In this document: positions 1-5,280 of the stretch, in pieces
How the letters are laid out: each line of letters begins with the position of its first letter
How positions within the stretch are numbered: the stretch's first letter is position 1
NCBI GenBank assembly: GCA_046155505.1
Contig: JBJXFK010000143.1
Span: forward strand, 1 to 6,709
DNA from: JBJXFK01 sp046155505
GTDB taxonomy: Bacteria > Planctomycetota > Phycisphaerae > UBA1845 > Fen-1342
DNA: 6,709 nucleotides
Direction of reading: 5' to 3'
The notes under the pieces: generated by a model
Told to the model about the DNA's origin: nothing
Databases searched by the model: none
What the model saw: the letters and a program-made list of their open reading frames with translations, nothing else
Position numbers and translations under genes: made by a program

Positions 1-25
1 TGCCGGGTATTCGAGTGATCGGCGA

Positions 26-49
26 ATGGTGGGCGATGCCCACCCTACG
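26..49. repeat. Short palindromic intergenic element
   Basis: The 7-bp arms GGTGGGC (28-34) and GCCCACC (38-44) are perfect inverted repeats around GAT, followed by CTACG. From memory, palindromes built on GGTGGGC and GCCCACC are common dispersed intergenic repeats in bacterial genomes, so this may be a REP-like copy. It could also be the 3' hairpin of a gene ending left of the window, although no T-tract follows it. An ATG at 26 lies at the edge of the palindrome and is not taken as a gene start. Confidence 0.45.
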
Positions 50-66
50 CGGCTGCGACAATCTCT

Positions 67-72
67 CAGGAG
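67..72 (+). promoter_or_regulatory. Ribosome binding site deciding the zinc-ribbon gene start
   Basis: CAGGAG lies 10 bases before the ATG at 83. This supports 83 over the in-frame ATG at 26, because the protein then begins MPTYEYAC, the usual FmdB-family N-terminus. Confidence 0.6.
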
Positions 73-82
73 TCCTGCATCG

Positions 83-502
83 ATGCCGACCTATGAATAC
101 GCCTGCGACGCGTGCTCGCACGAGTTCGAGCAGTTTCAGTCGATTACTGCCGGCCCTCTGAAGAAATGCCCGTCGTGCGGCAAGTCGAAGCTTCGCCGTC
201 TGATCAGCATCGGCGGCGCGGTTTTGTTCAAAGGCAGCGGCTTTTACGAAACTGACTATCGCAGCGAGGCATACACCAAGGCGAAGGAAGCGGATTCGAA
301 GCCCGCGACCGATACCAGCGCCAAGAAGGATGCCGACACGACCAAGTCGAGCGCGGATTCGAAGGCGACCGATTCAAAACCGACCGATTCGAAAGCCGCC
401 GAATCAAAATCGACTGATTCGAAGCCCGCAAAAGAGAAGTCCGACGCCAAGCCCGCCAAGCCGGAACCGCCTACGAAGAAATCCTCGCGAAAGTCGGCGT
501 GA
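83..502 (+). CDS. FmdB-family zinc-ribbon protein with repetitive charged tail
   Basis: The predicted protein has 139 residues. Residues 1-60 form a FmdB/CxxC_CXXC_SSSS-type zinc ribbon: it starts MPTYEYAC and has two CxxC knuckles (C8/C11 and C29/C32), then the family's usual RRLIS...FKGSGFYETDY segment. Four cysteines are expected to bind one zinc ion. The family name comes from a putative regulator of formamidase genes, but the role of most members is unknown and none is claimed here. From about residue 65 the protein is a low-complexity Lys/Asp/Ser/Ala/Pro tail, probably disordered and cytoplasmic. Within it, residues 92-116 are five 5-residue units of DSKxx type, encoded by five 15-bp tandem repeats. 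A Nudix-like gene starts 30 bp downstream on the same strand, so the two may be co-transcribed. The family call is secure; the function is not. Confidence 0.9.
   Translation: MPTYEYACDACSHEFEQFQSITAGPLKKCPSCGKSKLRRLISIGGAVLFKGSGFYETDYRSEAYTKAKEADSKPATDTSAKKDADTTKSSADSKATDSKPTDSKAAESKSTDSKPAKEKSDAKPAKPEPPTKKSSRKSA
356..430 (+). repeat. Five 15-bp tandem repeats inside the zinc-ribbon gene
   Basis: Units begin at 356, 371, 386, 401 and 416, each of the form GATTCGAAGNCGACC with a few changes. They encode DSKAT, DSKPT, DSKAA, ESKST and DSKPA. The period is a multiple of three, so gain or loss of a unit keeps the reading frame. The units differ mainly at third positions and at the fourth and fifth residues of each unit. 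Confidence 0.9.
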
Positions 503-532
503 CGATCGCCATGCGCCGCGCAGGCTGCTGTC

Positions 533-934
533 ATGCCGCACAGTCGTGAATGGGTCGAAGTTTACGCGCTCATTCGCAGTGCGCGCGGCGAATACCTGAT
601 CGTGCGATCGGGTATGGCCGATGACGATCGGTGGCGGTTCGTCGGCGGCCCGATCATCGGTCACGCATCGCCCGAATCACGCATCGTCGAAGTCGCGCGC
701 GAGCAAGTCGACGTGCGGATCGCGATTCAGCAGGCGCAGCCGCCGTTCGTTTACAACTTCGGCACGCATACGATCCGTTATCGCTGTTTCCTCTGTTTGA
801 TCGCGGAGCGGCGGGCGATCGCCGCGGGCGTGCCGGAATTGCGCCGGATACGACCGATGCACCTCCACGAGCACTTCTTCGACGCCCCGACCGCGATGGT
901 GATCGACTGGTTGCTCGATTCGTCGCGCGGCTGA
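533..934 (+). CDS. Nudix-fold protein with degenerate catalytic box
   Basis: The protein has 133 residues, a normal size for a single Nudix domain. The N-terminal strands (WVEVYALIRSARGEYLIVRS) and the W34-F36-GG38/39 approach to the box match Nudix hydrolases, and the C-terminal HEHFFDAPTAMVIDWLL resembles the usual final helix. The box aligns without gaps from G39 to V61, but most signature residues are changed: the first Glu is A45, the Arg-Glu pair is E53-V54, and the metal-binding Glu-Glu pair is E57-Q58; the box Gly is D60. Active Nudix enzymes use these glutamates to hold Mg2+ and cleave nucleoside diphosphate linkages, so this one is probably inactive or a binding protein. No clear Shine-Dalgarno precedes the ATG; translational coupling to the gene ending at 502 is possible. 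The fold call rests on pattern matching only. Confidence 0.65.
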   Translation: MPHSREWVEVYALIRSARGEYLIVRSGMADDDRWRFVGGPIIGHASPESRIVEVAREQVDVRIAIQQAQPPFVYNFGTHTIRYRCFLCLIAERRAIAAGVPELRRIRPMHLHEHFFDAPTAMVIDWLLDSSRG

Positions 935-944
935 AGCCGCGCGA
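923..944. repeat. GC-rich hairpin spanning the Nudix-like stop codon
   Basis: TCGCGCGGCT (923-932) and AGCCGCGCGA (935-944) are perfect 10-bp inverted repeats around GA. As RNA this gives a 9-bp stem closed by a UGAA loop, whose first three bases are the stop codon of the gene. No T-tract follows on the plus strand, so it is not a canonical intrinsic terminator. It could stabilise the mRNA 3' end or be a dispersed palindrome that landed on the gene end. Confidence 0.6.
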
Positions 945-1148
945 TCGCCCCATCGCCGGCGTTGCGATAACTCGAAGTCACGGCCACGATAGAGTGGCTG
1001 CGACGTTATCGGTGCAGCCCCGGAAGTCCACTACGGCAGAATTCACGAATCGGTCGCGAGTACTCGATACATAGACAGAGTGGAAGTTGCGAGCGTCCTG
1101 CCGGTGCGGCCGTCGCATGCCGAGCGGCGGATGTATCAGCGGTGCAGC
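945..1148. other. Non-coding leader before the PilZ-receiver gene
   Basis: No convincing gene is present. The stretch holds a 7-bp stem with one G-T pair (981-987 with 994-1000, 6-nt loop) and a 10-bp palindrome, CGAGTACTCG, at 1057-1066 that could be an operator. A TTCACG at 1042-1047 and nearby ATACAT are weak promoter-like words with poor spacing, so no promoter is called. Confidence 0.4.
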
Positions 1149-1152
1149 GGAG
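1149..1152 (+). promoter_or_regulatory. Ribosome binding site selecting a GTG start
   Basis: GGAG lies 9 bases before GTG at 1162. The upstream in-frame alternatives, TTG at 1087 and ATG at 1117, lack a good Shine-Dalgarno, and the residues they would add look unlike protein sequence of the rest of the gene. Confidence 0.55.
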
Positions 1153-1161
1153 ATCGGGGCT

Positions 1162-2262
1162 GTGACAAACAACGACGACCGAAACCAACGCGCATTGCGT
1201 CAGGATCCGACCCTGATCAAGGACGCGCTTGATAAGTTGGACGAGACGGCCGACCGCAATGATCAAGTAACCGGTCGAAAGACCGAGCGTTATTCCTATC
1301 GCGTCAAATCGCTCGTGGTCGAGTTGAAACAGCAATCCGGGGATTGGGTCCGCCACGCGGTGCCGTCGCGAAATATCAGCCGCGACGGACTCGGATTTCT
1401 GGCAGGCAGTTTTGTTTATCCGCGTACCGAGTGCAAGATCCACCTTGTCAGTTTGCACAATCACAAAGTGACGATCCAGGGTGAAGTCGCACGATGTCGC
1501 TACCTCGAGGGCACGGGCACGCTCTATGAAGTCGGCGTGCGCTTCAAACGCGCGATAGACGTAAGCATGTTCCACCGCGCCGCGACCAAGTCGCGCATGC
1601 TTCTGATCGACGATGACCCGTCGATCGCCAAGCTGGTGACGTTTCTCCTCAAGAGTGCAAACGTCGAGGTCACGCACGCCCTTGACGGCGACATCGGCAT
1701 CAAGCTCGCCACTTCCACGCAGCCCGATCTCGTGCTGCTCGACATTGAAATGCCCGGAAAGTCGGGCTACGAAGTCGCCGCCGAGCTCACTGCCGCCAAC
1801 TTCACCAGACCGATCATCGCAATCACCGCCGTATCCGATCCCGATTGCCGCAAGAAGTGTCTGGACGCGGGTTGCAGCGTGTGGCTCACCAAGCCGCTGA
1901 CGCGCGAGGCGTTGCAAGCCGTGGTGAACAGCATGCGCGGCGAGCCGCTGATTAGTTCGCTGCTGCACGATCAGGGCATGCTCCCGCTGATTGATGAGTT
2001 TGTCTCCGGGCTAAAGACGCGCCTGACGCAGATGGAACAGTTGCTCGCGGCGCAGAATCTCGTCGATCTGGAGAAGACCGTACGCTCGCTGAAGGGAGAC
2101 GCGGGCGCGTACGGCTTCGGCGCGGTATCGGTGGCGGCTGACGAACTCGAAAAGGCACTCCGGGCGAATACGGACGCGATGGCGGTGCGTTCAAAGTTCA
2201 GCGTGCTGAGCGGATGGTGCCTCGCCGCGCGACCCGCGAGTTGCAACATGGCCGCCGAGTAG
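1162..2262 (+). CDS. PilZ-receiver-Hpt-like signalling protein
   Basis: The protein has 366 residues from the GTG start and three domains. PilZ (about 40-135) keeps both c-di-GMP motifs, RxxxR (R43, R47) and NxSxxG (N71, S73, G76). A CheY-like receiver (about 145-255) keeps the acidic pocket D150-D152, phosphoacceptor D194 in LLDIEMPG, T222 and K244 in TKP, so it should be phosphorylated by a histidine kinase. The C-terminal helical region (about 265-350) resembles an Hpt domain, with SLKGDAGAYGFGA and ELEKAL in the right places, but the phosphorylated histidine is replaced by R308. The protein is likely cytoplasmic, with no transmembrane segment and no DNA-binding or enzymatic output domain. 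It probably joins c-di-GMP sensing to a phosphorelay and acts through protein contacts. No kinase gene is adjacent, so the partner is unknown. It converges on the helical-protein gene with 3 bp between stops. Confidence 0.85.
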   Translation: MTNNDDRNQRALRQDPTLIKDALDKLDETADRNDQVTGRKTERYSYRVKSLVVELKQQSGDWVRHAVPSRNISRDGLGFLAGSFVYPRTECKIHLVSLHNHKVTIQGEVARCRYLEGTGTLYEVGVRFKRAIDVSMFHRAATKSRMLLIDDDPSIAKLVTFLLKSANVEVTHALDGDIGIKLATSTQPDLVLLDIEMPGKSGYEVAAELTAANFTRPIIAITAVSDPDCRKKCLDAGCSVWLTKPLTREALQAVVNSMRGEPLISSLLHDQGMLPLIDEFVSGLKTRLTQMEQLLAAQNLVDLEKTVRSLKGDAGAYGFGAVSVAADELEKALRANTDAMAVRSKFSVLSGWCLAARPASCNMAAE

Positions 2263-2274
2263 CGGCTACTTCGG
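2255..2274. terminator. Hairpin at convergent gene ends, possible bidirectional terminator
   Basis: AGTAG (2258-2262) and CTACT (2266-2270) pair around CGG, and CCG/CGG outside extend the stem with one bulged T. The plus-strand stop TAG (2260-2262) and the minus-strand stop (2266-2268) lie opposite each other in the arms. T-rich sequence follows on the plus side only loosely, so termination is a suggestion. Confidence 0.4.
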
Positions 2275-3324
2275 TTTCGTTGTGGTGTTGTGGCCGATTT
2301 GCTCTTCGCGGATCTCGCGAATTTCGCGCACGATGTGACGCAGCGCGGAGCGCACGCTCTCGATGAACTTGGTCACTTGGGCCGCGGCGCGCCCGGTCGG
2401 ATCGTGCAGGTCGTCCATCAACTCGTCCAACTCAACCACCAGGTCGGCGTACCACTCTTTGTCGTGCGCCTTCAACTCGCGCACCGCTTCGTGATACTTG
2501 CGCTCGGCGGCAAGGTAATCCGGATGATCGTGCGGCACCTGGTGGGATACGCCGTGGAATTCATGCACCGCCGCAGCGATGTGGCGAAGCTCGTCGGCGA
2601 CGAGGCGTTCGCGCGCCACCAGCTCGCGGCTGATCTCGCGATGCTCGAAGTGCTCGCCGCTGCTCGCCACCGCCTGCCTGAGTTTTTCGAAGCGATCCGC
2701 CGGAAGTAGCGACGGACGGGTCGCATGAATCGATGAGAGTCGCTTGAGGGCCTGCGCCGCGGATTCGTGCTGCCCCTTGTGCGCTGATTCGATCGCACGC
2801 GCTTCCAGAGAATCGATCTCGTCGAGCAGCAGCTTTTTTCGTGCTTCGCAGGCCGCGATGTCGTGCTTGCATCGTTCGACCATCGACGCGTTGACCAACT
2901 CGCCGTAGCGCGCCTGTGTTTCGACGATGCGCGCGAGCACGTCGCGCCCGCCGGCGAGGTCGAAGTGCGACAGCCGCTCGTCGAGCTCTCGGCGTAGGCG
3001 GTCGAGCGCCGCATTGATTTGTGATTTCGAGGGCGCGGTTGATTGCGGTTTCGCGGAGCTCGTGAACACCGGGACGTCCGGGTCCAGTGAACTCTTCGTC
3101 TCCGCCGCCTGGATAGCGCGTCGGGCGGTGATTTCGGATTCGCGGGAGGCGATCACCGAGCGCAACTGAGCCGACAATTCCGCATCGGCCGCGACTTCGG
3201 GATGGGTGAGTATCCGATTCGCGGCTGTCGATAGAGCGGTTGCGTCGCGCGCCTCGCGATAGAGCTCGGCGGCAAAGCGTTGATACAACGCGTCACGATG
3301 ACGTGAATCGTGCGTCGCACCCAT
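2266..3324 (-). CDS. Hypothetical helical protein with His-rich segment
   Basis: The protein has 352 residues; I do not recognise the family. The start at 3324 is chosen because GGAG lies 5 bases upstream; an in-frame start at 3402 would begin in the T-tract of the neighbouring terminator. There is no signal peptide or transmembrane segment, so it is probably cytoplasmic. It is rich in Ala, Glu, Arg and His and appears almost entirely helical. An N-terminal helical region (1-75) is followed by a Ser/Pro/Lys linker (about 78-103) and a long series of likely coiled-coil helices (104-250). A histidine cluster follows (H254, H257, H261, H265, H267), then further charged helices ending in IVREIREIREEQ and a polar tail. 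Helical bundles of this kind often serve as scaffolds or partners, but nothing shows a specific role. Composition matches its neighbours. Confidence 0.75.
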   Translation of the reverse strand: MGATHDSRHRDALYQRFAAELYREARDATALSTAANRILTHPEVAADAELSAQLRSVIASRESEITARRAIQAAETKSSLDPDVPVFTSSAKPQSTAPSKSQINAALDRLRRELDERLSHFDLAGGRDVLARIVETQARYGELVNASMVERCKHDIAACEARKKLLLDEIDSLEARAIESAHKGQHESAAQALKRLSSIHATRPSLLPADRFEKLRQAVASSGEHFEHREISRELVARERLVADELRHIAAAVHEFHGVSHQVPHDHPDYLAAERKYHEAVRELKAHDKEWYADLVVELDELMDDLHDPTGRAAAQVTKFIESVRSALRHIVREIREIREEQIGHNTTTKPK

Positions 3325-3329
3325 GTCCG

Positions 3330-3333
3330 CTCC
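3330..3333 (-). promoter_or_regulatory. Ribosome binding site for the helical-protein gene
   Basis: On the minus strand GGAG sits 5 bases before the ATG at 3324. It is the main reason for preferring this start over the in-frame one at 3402. Confidence 0.5.
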
Positions 3334-3366
3334 GATCGGTGATCTGAAGCTGAGCTTGCCACGGGC

Positions 3367-3394
3367 ATTGTAACCGCAAGCCGCGGCGTGCAAA
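3367..3394 (-). promoter_or_regulatory. Candidate sigma70-type promoter for the helical-protein gene
   Basis: Read on the minus strand, TTTGCA (3394-3389) is followed after 16 bases by TACAAT (3372-3367), a five-of-six match to the -10 consensus. It lies just past the terminator of the upstream secreted-protein gene and would give a leader of roughly 35 nt. The -35 match is only moderate. Confidence 0.4.
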
Positions 3395-3400
3395 CCATAC

Positions 3401-3441
3401 AAAAATAGCGAACGCGACGGGCATCTCTAACCGTCGCGTTC
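3401..3441 (-). terminator. Intrinsic terminator of the complete secreted-protein gene
   Basis: An 11-bp perfect stem (3410-3420 with 3431-3441) encloses a 10-nt loop. On the minus strand the stem is followed within four bases by a run of five T (3405-3401). This is the standard shape of a Rho-independent terminator for the gene ending at 3511. Confidence 0.85.
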
Positions 3442-3469
3442 ACGGAGGTGTTACGAACTCAGCGGATCC

Positions 3470-3497
3470 CGCGAGCGAAGCTCTCGCTCCGCTCGCG
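3470..3497 (-). repeat. Upstream 3'-UTR hairpin of the complete secreted-protein gene
   Basis: CGCGAGCG (3470-3477) and CGCTCGCG (3490-3497) form a perfect 8-bp stem with a 12-nt interior that can pair partly with the arms in an alternative fold (GAGCGA with TCGCTC). It lies between the stop codon and the terminator and is unchanged in the paralog. Confidence 0.7.
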
Positions 3498-3510
3498 AAA
3501 TCGAGAAGCG

Positions 3511-4800
3511 TCAGTTGCAGTTGTTACCGAAGCGGGCCAGCGTGTTGGCTAGGTCGGTCAGCACAACGTCGCCGTTGGCATCGGTGTCGCCGCTGGCATT
3601 GGTCGCGCCGCTGGCGGTACCGAAGTTGGCGAGCAACGTGGCTAGGTCGGTCAGGCCGACTTCGCAATCGTTGTTAAAGTCGGCGTCCACGCCGGCATCA
3701 TCGCAACCCGGATTCGGGCAACCGGTGGTGCAGCCCGGACCCGGCTCGCTATCGCAAGCGTCGCCGATGCCGTCAGCATCGCAGTCGGCCTGGTTCGGGT
3801 TGAAATTATCCGGGCAGTTGTCGCACGGATTGCCGAGACCGTCGGCATCATTATCGCCGTTGTCGCCGAGGCCCTGGCCGGGGCACAGGTCGCAGGCATC
3901 GCCGTGACCGTCGCCGTCCGAGTCTTCCTGATTGGGATCAGGCGTATTCGGGCAGCCATCCTGCGAGTTGCAGATGCCGTCGCCATCGGTGTCGGTGCAG
4001 GTGCCGTCCTGCCACAGACGCAGGGCATACTGTCCGAACGGCGTGCCGCCGGCGAACTGGAAGTTGCCTTGGAAATCGGCGAGCAGCGGGGGAACGACTA
4101 CAGCGTTCGGATCGGCGACGTTGAAATTGAAGCGCGTCCAGCCGTTGATCGAGCCCGGCGAACCCGGCGGAATCGTCGGGCCGTCACCGAACACCGATGG
4201 GCCGGCGGCCAGCGCGCCGCGGGCGATGATCGAATAGGAATAGCCGAAGTCGGTGCGACCGTCGGCGTCGAGGTCCGGGCCCGTCATGCTGATCGGCGGA
4301 CCGAGGTTGGGATCTTCGAGATCGATCAGAAGTTCCTGGTGGAAATTGCCGGCCGGAATCGTCGGACCGTAGGTCCATGCACCGAGCAACTGGCGATTGT
4401 TGTTCGGATCGTTCACGTCGGTGTTGGGGTCGTTCGGGTCAGCCGCACCGAGCGCGCCGCCGTTGTCGTTGTCGTACAGTGCGAAGATGAACGACTGCTG
4501 TGCATCGGTCCGAACGACGGAACTGACGGAAATTCCATTCACAACCGTGCCTGTGGCAACGTCAGCCCAGTCAAGAATCGTCTCGCCGCGCTGCGTGTTG
4601 CGGAAAGACCCGGGGCCGAAGACGAATCGCTCCCACGCGATGTCGGGCCCTTCGCGACCGACAACGCTGTCGATCGGAACGACCGAATTCGTGCGCGGGT
4701 CATACCGCCCGACGCTGCGTTCGGTGAGGGTCTGAAATTCCTGCGCGAGCGCACTGCTCGCGAGGATGCCGATAGCGGCACATGTACACAGTTTCTTCAT
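3511..4800 (-). CDS. Secreted TSP3-repeat protein with dockerin-like C-terminus
   Basis: The protein has 429 residues. Residues 1-19 are a Sec signal peptide (MKK, hydrophobic core, ALA before Q20), so it is exported. Residues 20-265 are an unrecognised region, probably mostly beta, with an Asn/Asp/Pro-rich segment (DPNDPNTDVNDPNNN, 121-135). Residues 269-350 are thrombospondin type 3 repeats with DxDxDGxxD-type calcium loops and paired cysteines. A Cys/Gly/Pro-rich linker (351-368) leads to a dockerin-like tail (372-429) with two EF-hand-like loops, D374-N376-D378-D385 and D405-D407-N409-D416, each followed by LTDLA and a hydrophobic helix. The first loop has C379 where glycine is usual, possibly pairing with C428. 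In planctomycetes such tails are common on exported proteins without a cellulosome and may act in anchoring or sorting. The start at 4800 is supported by the signal peptide and AGGGAG. Its paralog lies upstream on the same strand. Confidence 0.85.
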   Translation of the reverse strand: MKKLCTCAAIGILASSALAQEFQTLTERSVGRYDPRTNSVVPIDSVVGREGPDIAWERFVFGPGSFRNTQRGETILDWADVATGTVVNGISVSSVVRTDAQQSFIFALYDNDNGGALGAADPNDPNTDVNDPNNNRQLLGAWTYGPTIPAGNFHQELLIDLEDPNLGPPISMTGPDLDADGRTDFGYSYSIIARGALAAGPSVFGDGPTIPPGSPGSINGWTRFNFNVADPNAVVVPPLLADFQGNFQFAGGTPFGQYALRLWQDGTCTDTDGDGICNSQDGCPNTPDPNQEDSDGDGHGDACDLCPGQGLGDNGDNDADGLGNPCDNCPDNFNPNQADCDADGIGDACDSEPGPGCTTGCPNPGCDDAGVDADFNNDCEVGLTDLATLLANFGTASGATNASGDTDANGDVVLTDLANTLARFGNNCN

Positions 4801-4806
4801 GCGGTT

Positions 4807-4812
4807 CTCCCT
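4807..4812 (-). promoter_or_regulatory. Ribosome binding site for the secreted-protein gene
   Basis: AGGGAG on the minus strand lies 6 bases before the ATG at 4800. It fixes the start directly before the signal peptide, against an in-frame extension reaching 5013. Confidence 0.7.
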
Positions 4813-5206
4813 GTAACCATTAGTCGAGACGACTCGCCTGAAACACAATGGCCCGATCGAGGTGATGCGGCGGAAACGCCGTGAAATCTCGAGTGGCCAC
4901 ACATACTGCGACAGGACCGCGCAACGCGCCGCAGCAATGAGCCTTGCGGCGTGAATCATCGAGATGCGATGAATTGTGCGATCTTTCCCCGTCGAGTCGG
5001 AGGTAGTGGACAATCAACCGTATGCCCGCACTGACAAGAAATTTGTCGTAATAGCGAGAAAATCATTATTCACGGAGTTCCGTCAGTCACAATGACGCGA
5101 CGGCGTCAGCGAAGCGATAGATGAAACGTGACGGTTGATCGTCGGCGCGTTTCAATCGTGCCCGGTCATCGAAGCCGCGTTCATTCATCGGCGGAGTTGC
5201 ATGCAA
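4813..5206 (-). other. Non-coding upstream region of the complete secreted-protein gene
   Basis: No gene is supported here. It should hold the promoter of the gene starting at 4800, but no strong -35/-10 pair was found; ACTAAT with TTGTGT 17 bases upstream, near 4820-4850 on the minus strand, is a weak candidate. Small inverted repeats are present: AGTCG/CGACT at 4822-4834, TCATCG/CGATGA at 4956-4972, GACAA/TTGTC at 5033-5047, TGAAACG/CGTTTCA at 5122-5154, and the 12-bp palindrome GTTGCATGCAAC at 5196-5207. Around 5038-5070 the sequence is noticeably AT-richer than its surroundings. Confidence 0.4.
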
Positions 5207-5207
5207 C

Positions 5208-5252
5208 AGAAAGAATGACCGATGCGGCGGGCATCTCGATCCGCCGCATCGG
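5208..5252 (-). terminator. Orphan terminator-like hairpin, third member of the 3' element family
   Basis: A perfect 12-bp stem (5219-5230 with 5241-5252) encloses a 10-nt loop beginning GCATCTC on the plus strand, as in the two paralog terminators. On the minus strand it is followed by a T-rich run, TCATTCTTTCTG. The stem sequence differs from the other two copies but pairs perfectly. No recognisable gene ends just upstream on the minus strand. Confidence 0.65.
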
Positions 5253-5261
5253 CTAGGAAGT

Positions 5262-5280
5262 GTTACAGGAAGCCTGTAAC
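5262..5280. repeat. Perfect 8-bp hairpin next to the orphan terminator
   Basis: GTTACAGG (5262-5269) and CCTGTAAC (5273-5280) pair around a 3-nt loop. One arm overlaps the GTGTTAC box shared by all three 3' elements, so this hairpin and that box may be alternative states. Confidence 0.55.

Larger units (their letters stand above)
3401..3750 (-). repeat. Direct repeat, copy 1: C-terminal coding end plus 3' UTR
   Basis: This block aligns without gaps to 5562-5911, at an offset of 2161 bp. By eye there are 3 differences over 3409-3510 (non-coding) and 12 over 3511-3747 (coding plus stop). Similarity ends at the T-tract on one side and fades gradually into the TSP3 region on the other. Confidence 0.9.

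Noticed and set aside
26..82. N-terminal extension of the zinc-ribbon protein from ATG 26
   Set aside because: The ATG lies in a palindromic element, and the ribosome binding site and family N-terminus point to 83.
1006..1968. Long minus-strand open frame of 320 codons
   Set aside because: It lies antisense to the PilZ-receiver gene, whose domains and motifs are clear; the antisense product has no recognisable domain.
2290..2709. Plus-strand open frame of 139 codons
   Set aside because: It mirrors the helical-protein gene; no ribosome binding site or motif was seen, and the long opposite frame has a plausible start and composition.
3690..4020. Tandem repeats of GTCG/GCATCG-like words suggesting a CRISPR or satellite
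   Set aside because: The periodicity comes from codons of the TSP3 calcium repeats; there are no spacers and no constant repeat.
3904..4884. Plus-strand open frame of 326 codons, with a similar one at 5498-6460
   Set aside because: Both are shadows of the secreted paralogs, produced by the repetitive Asp/Gly codons on the other strand; the same effect in both copies reflects their homology.
4801..5013. 71-residue N-terminal extension of the complete secreted protein
   Set aside because: It would bury a good signal peptide that has its own AGGGAG site; the extra residues look like translated non-coding DNA.
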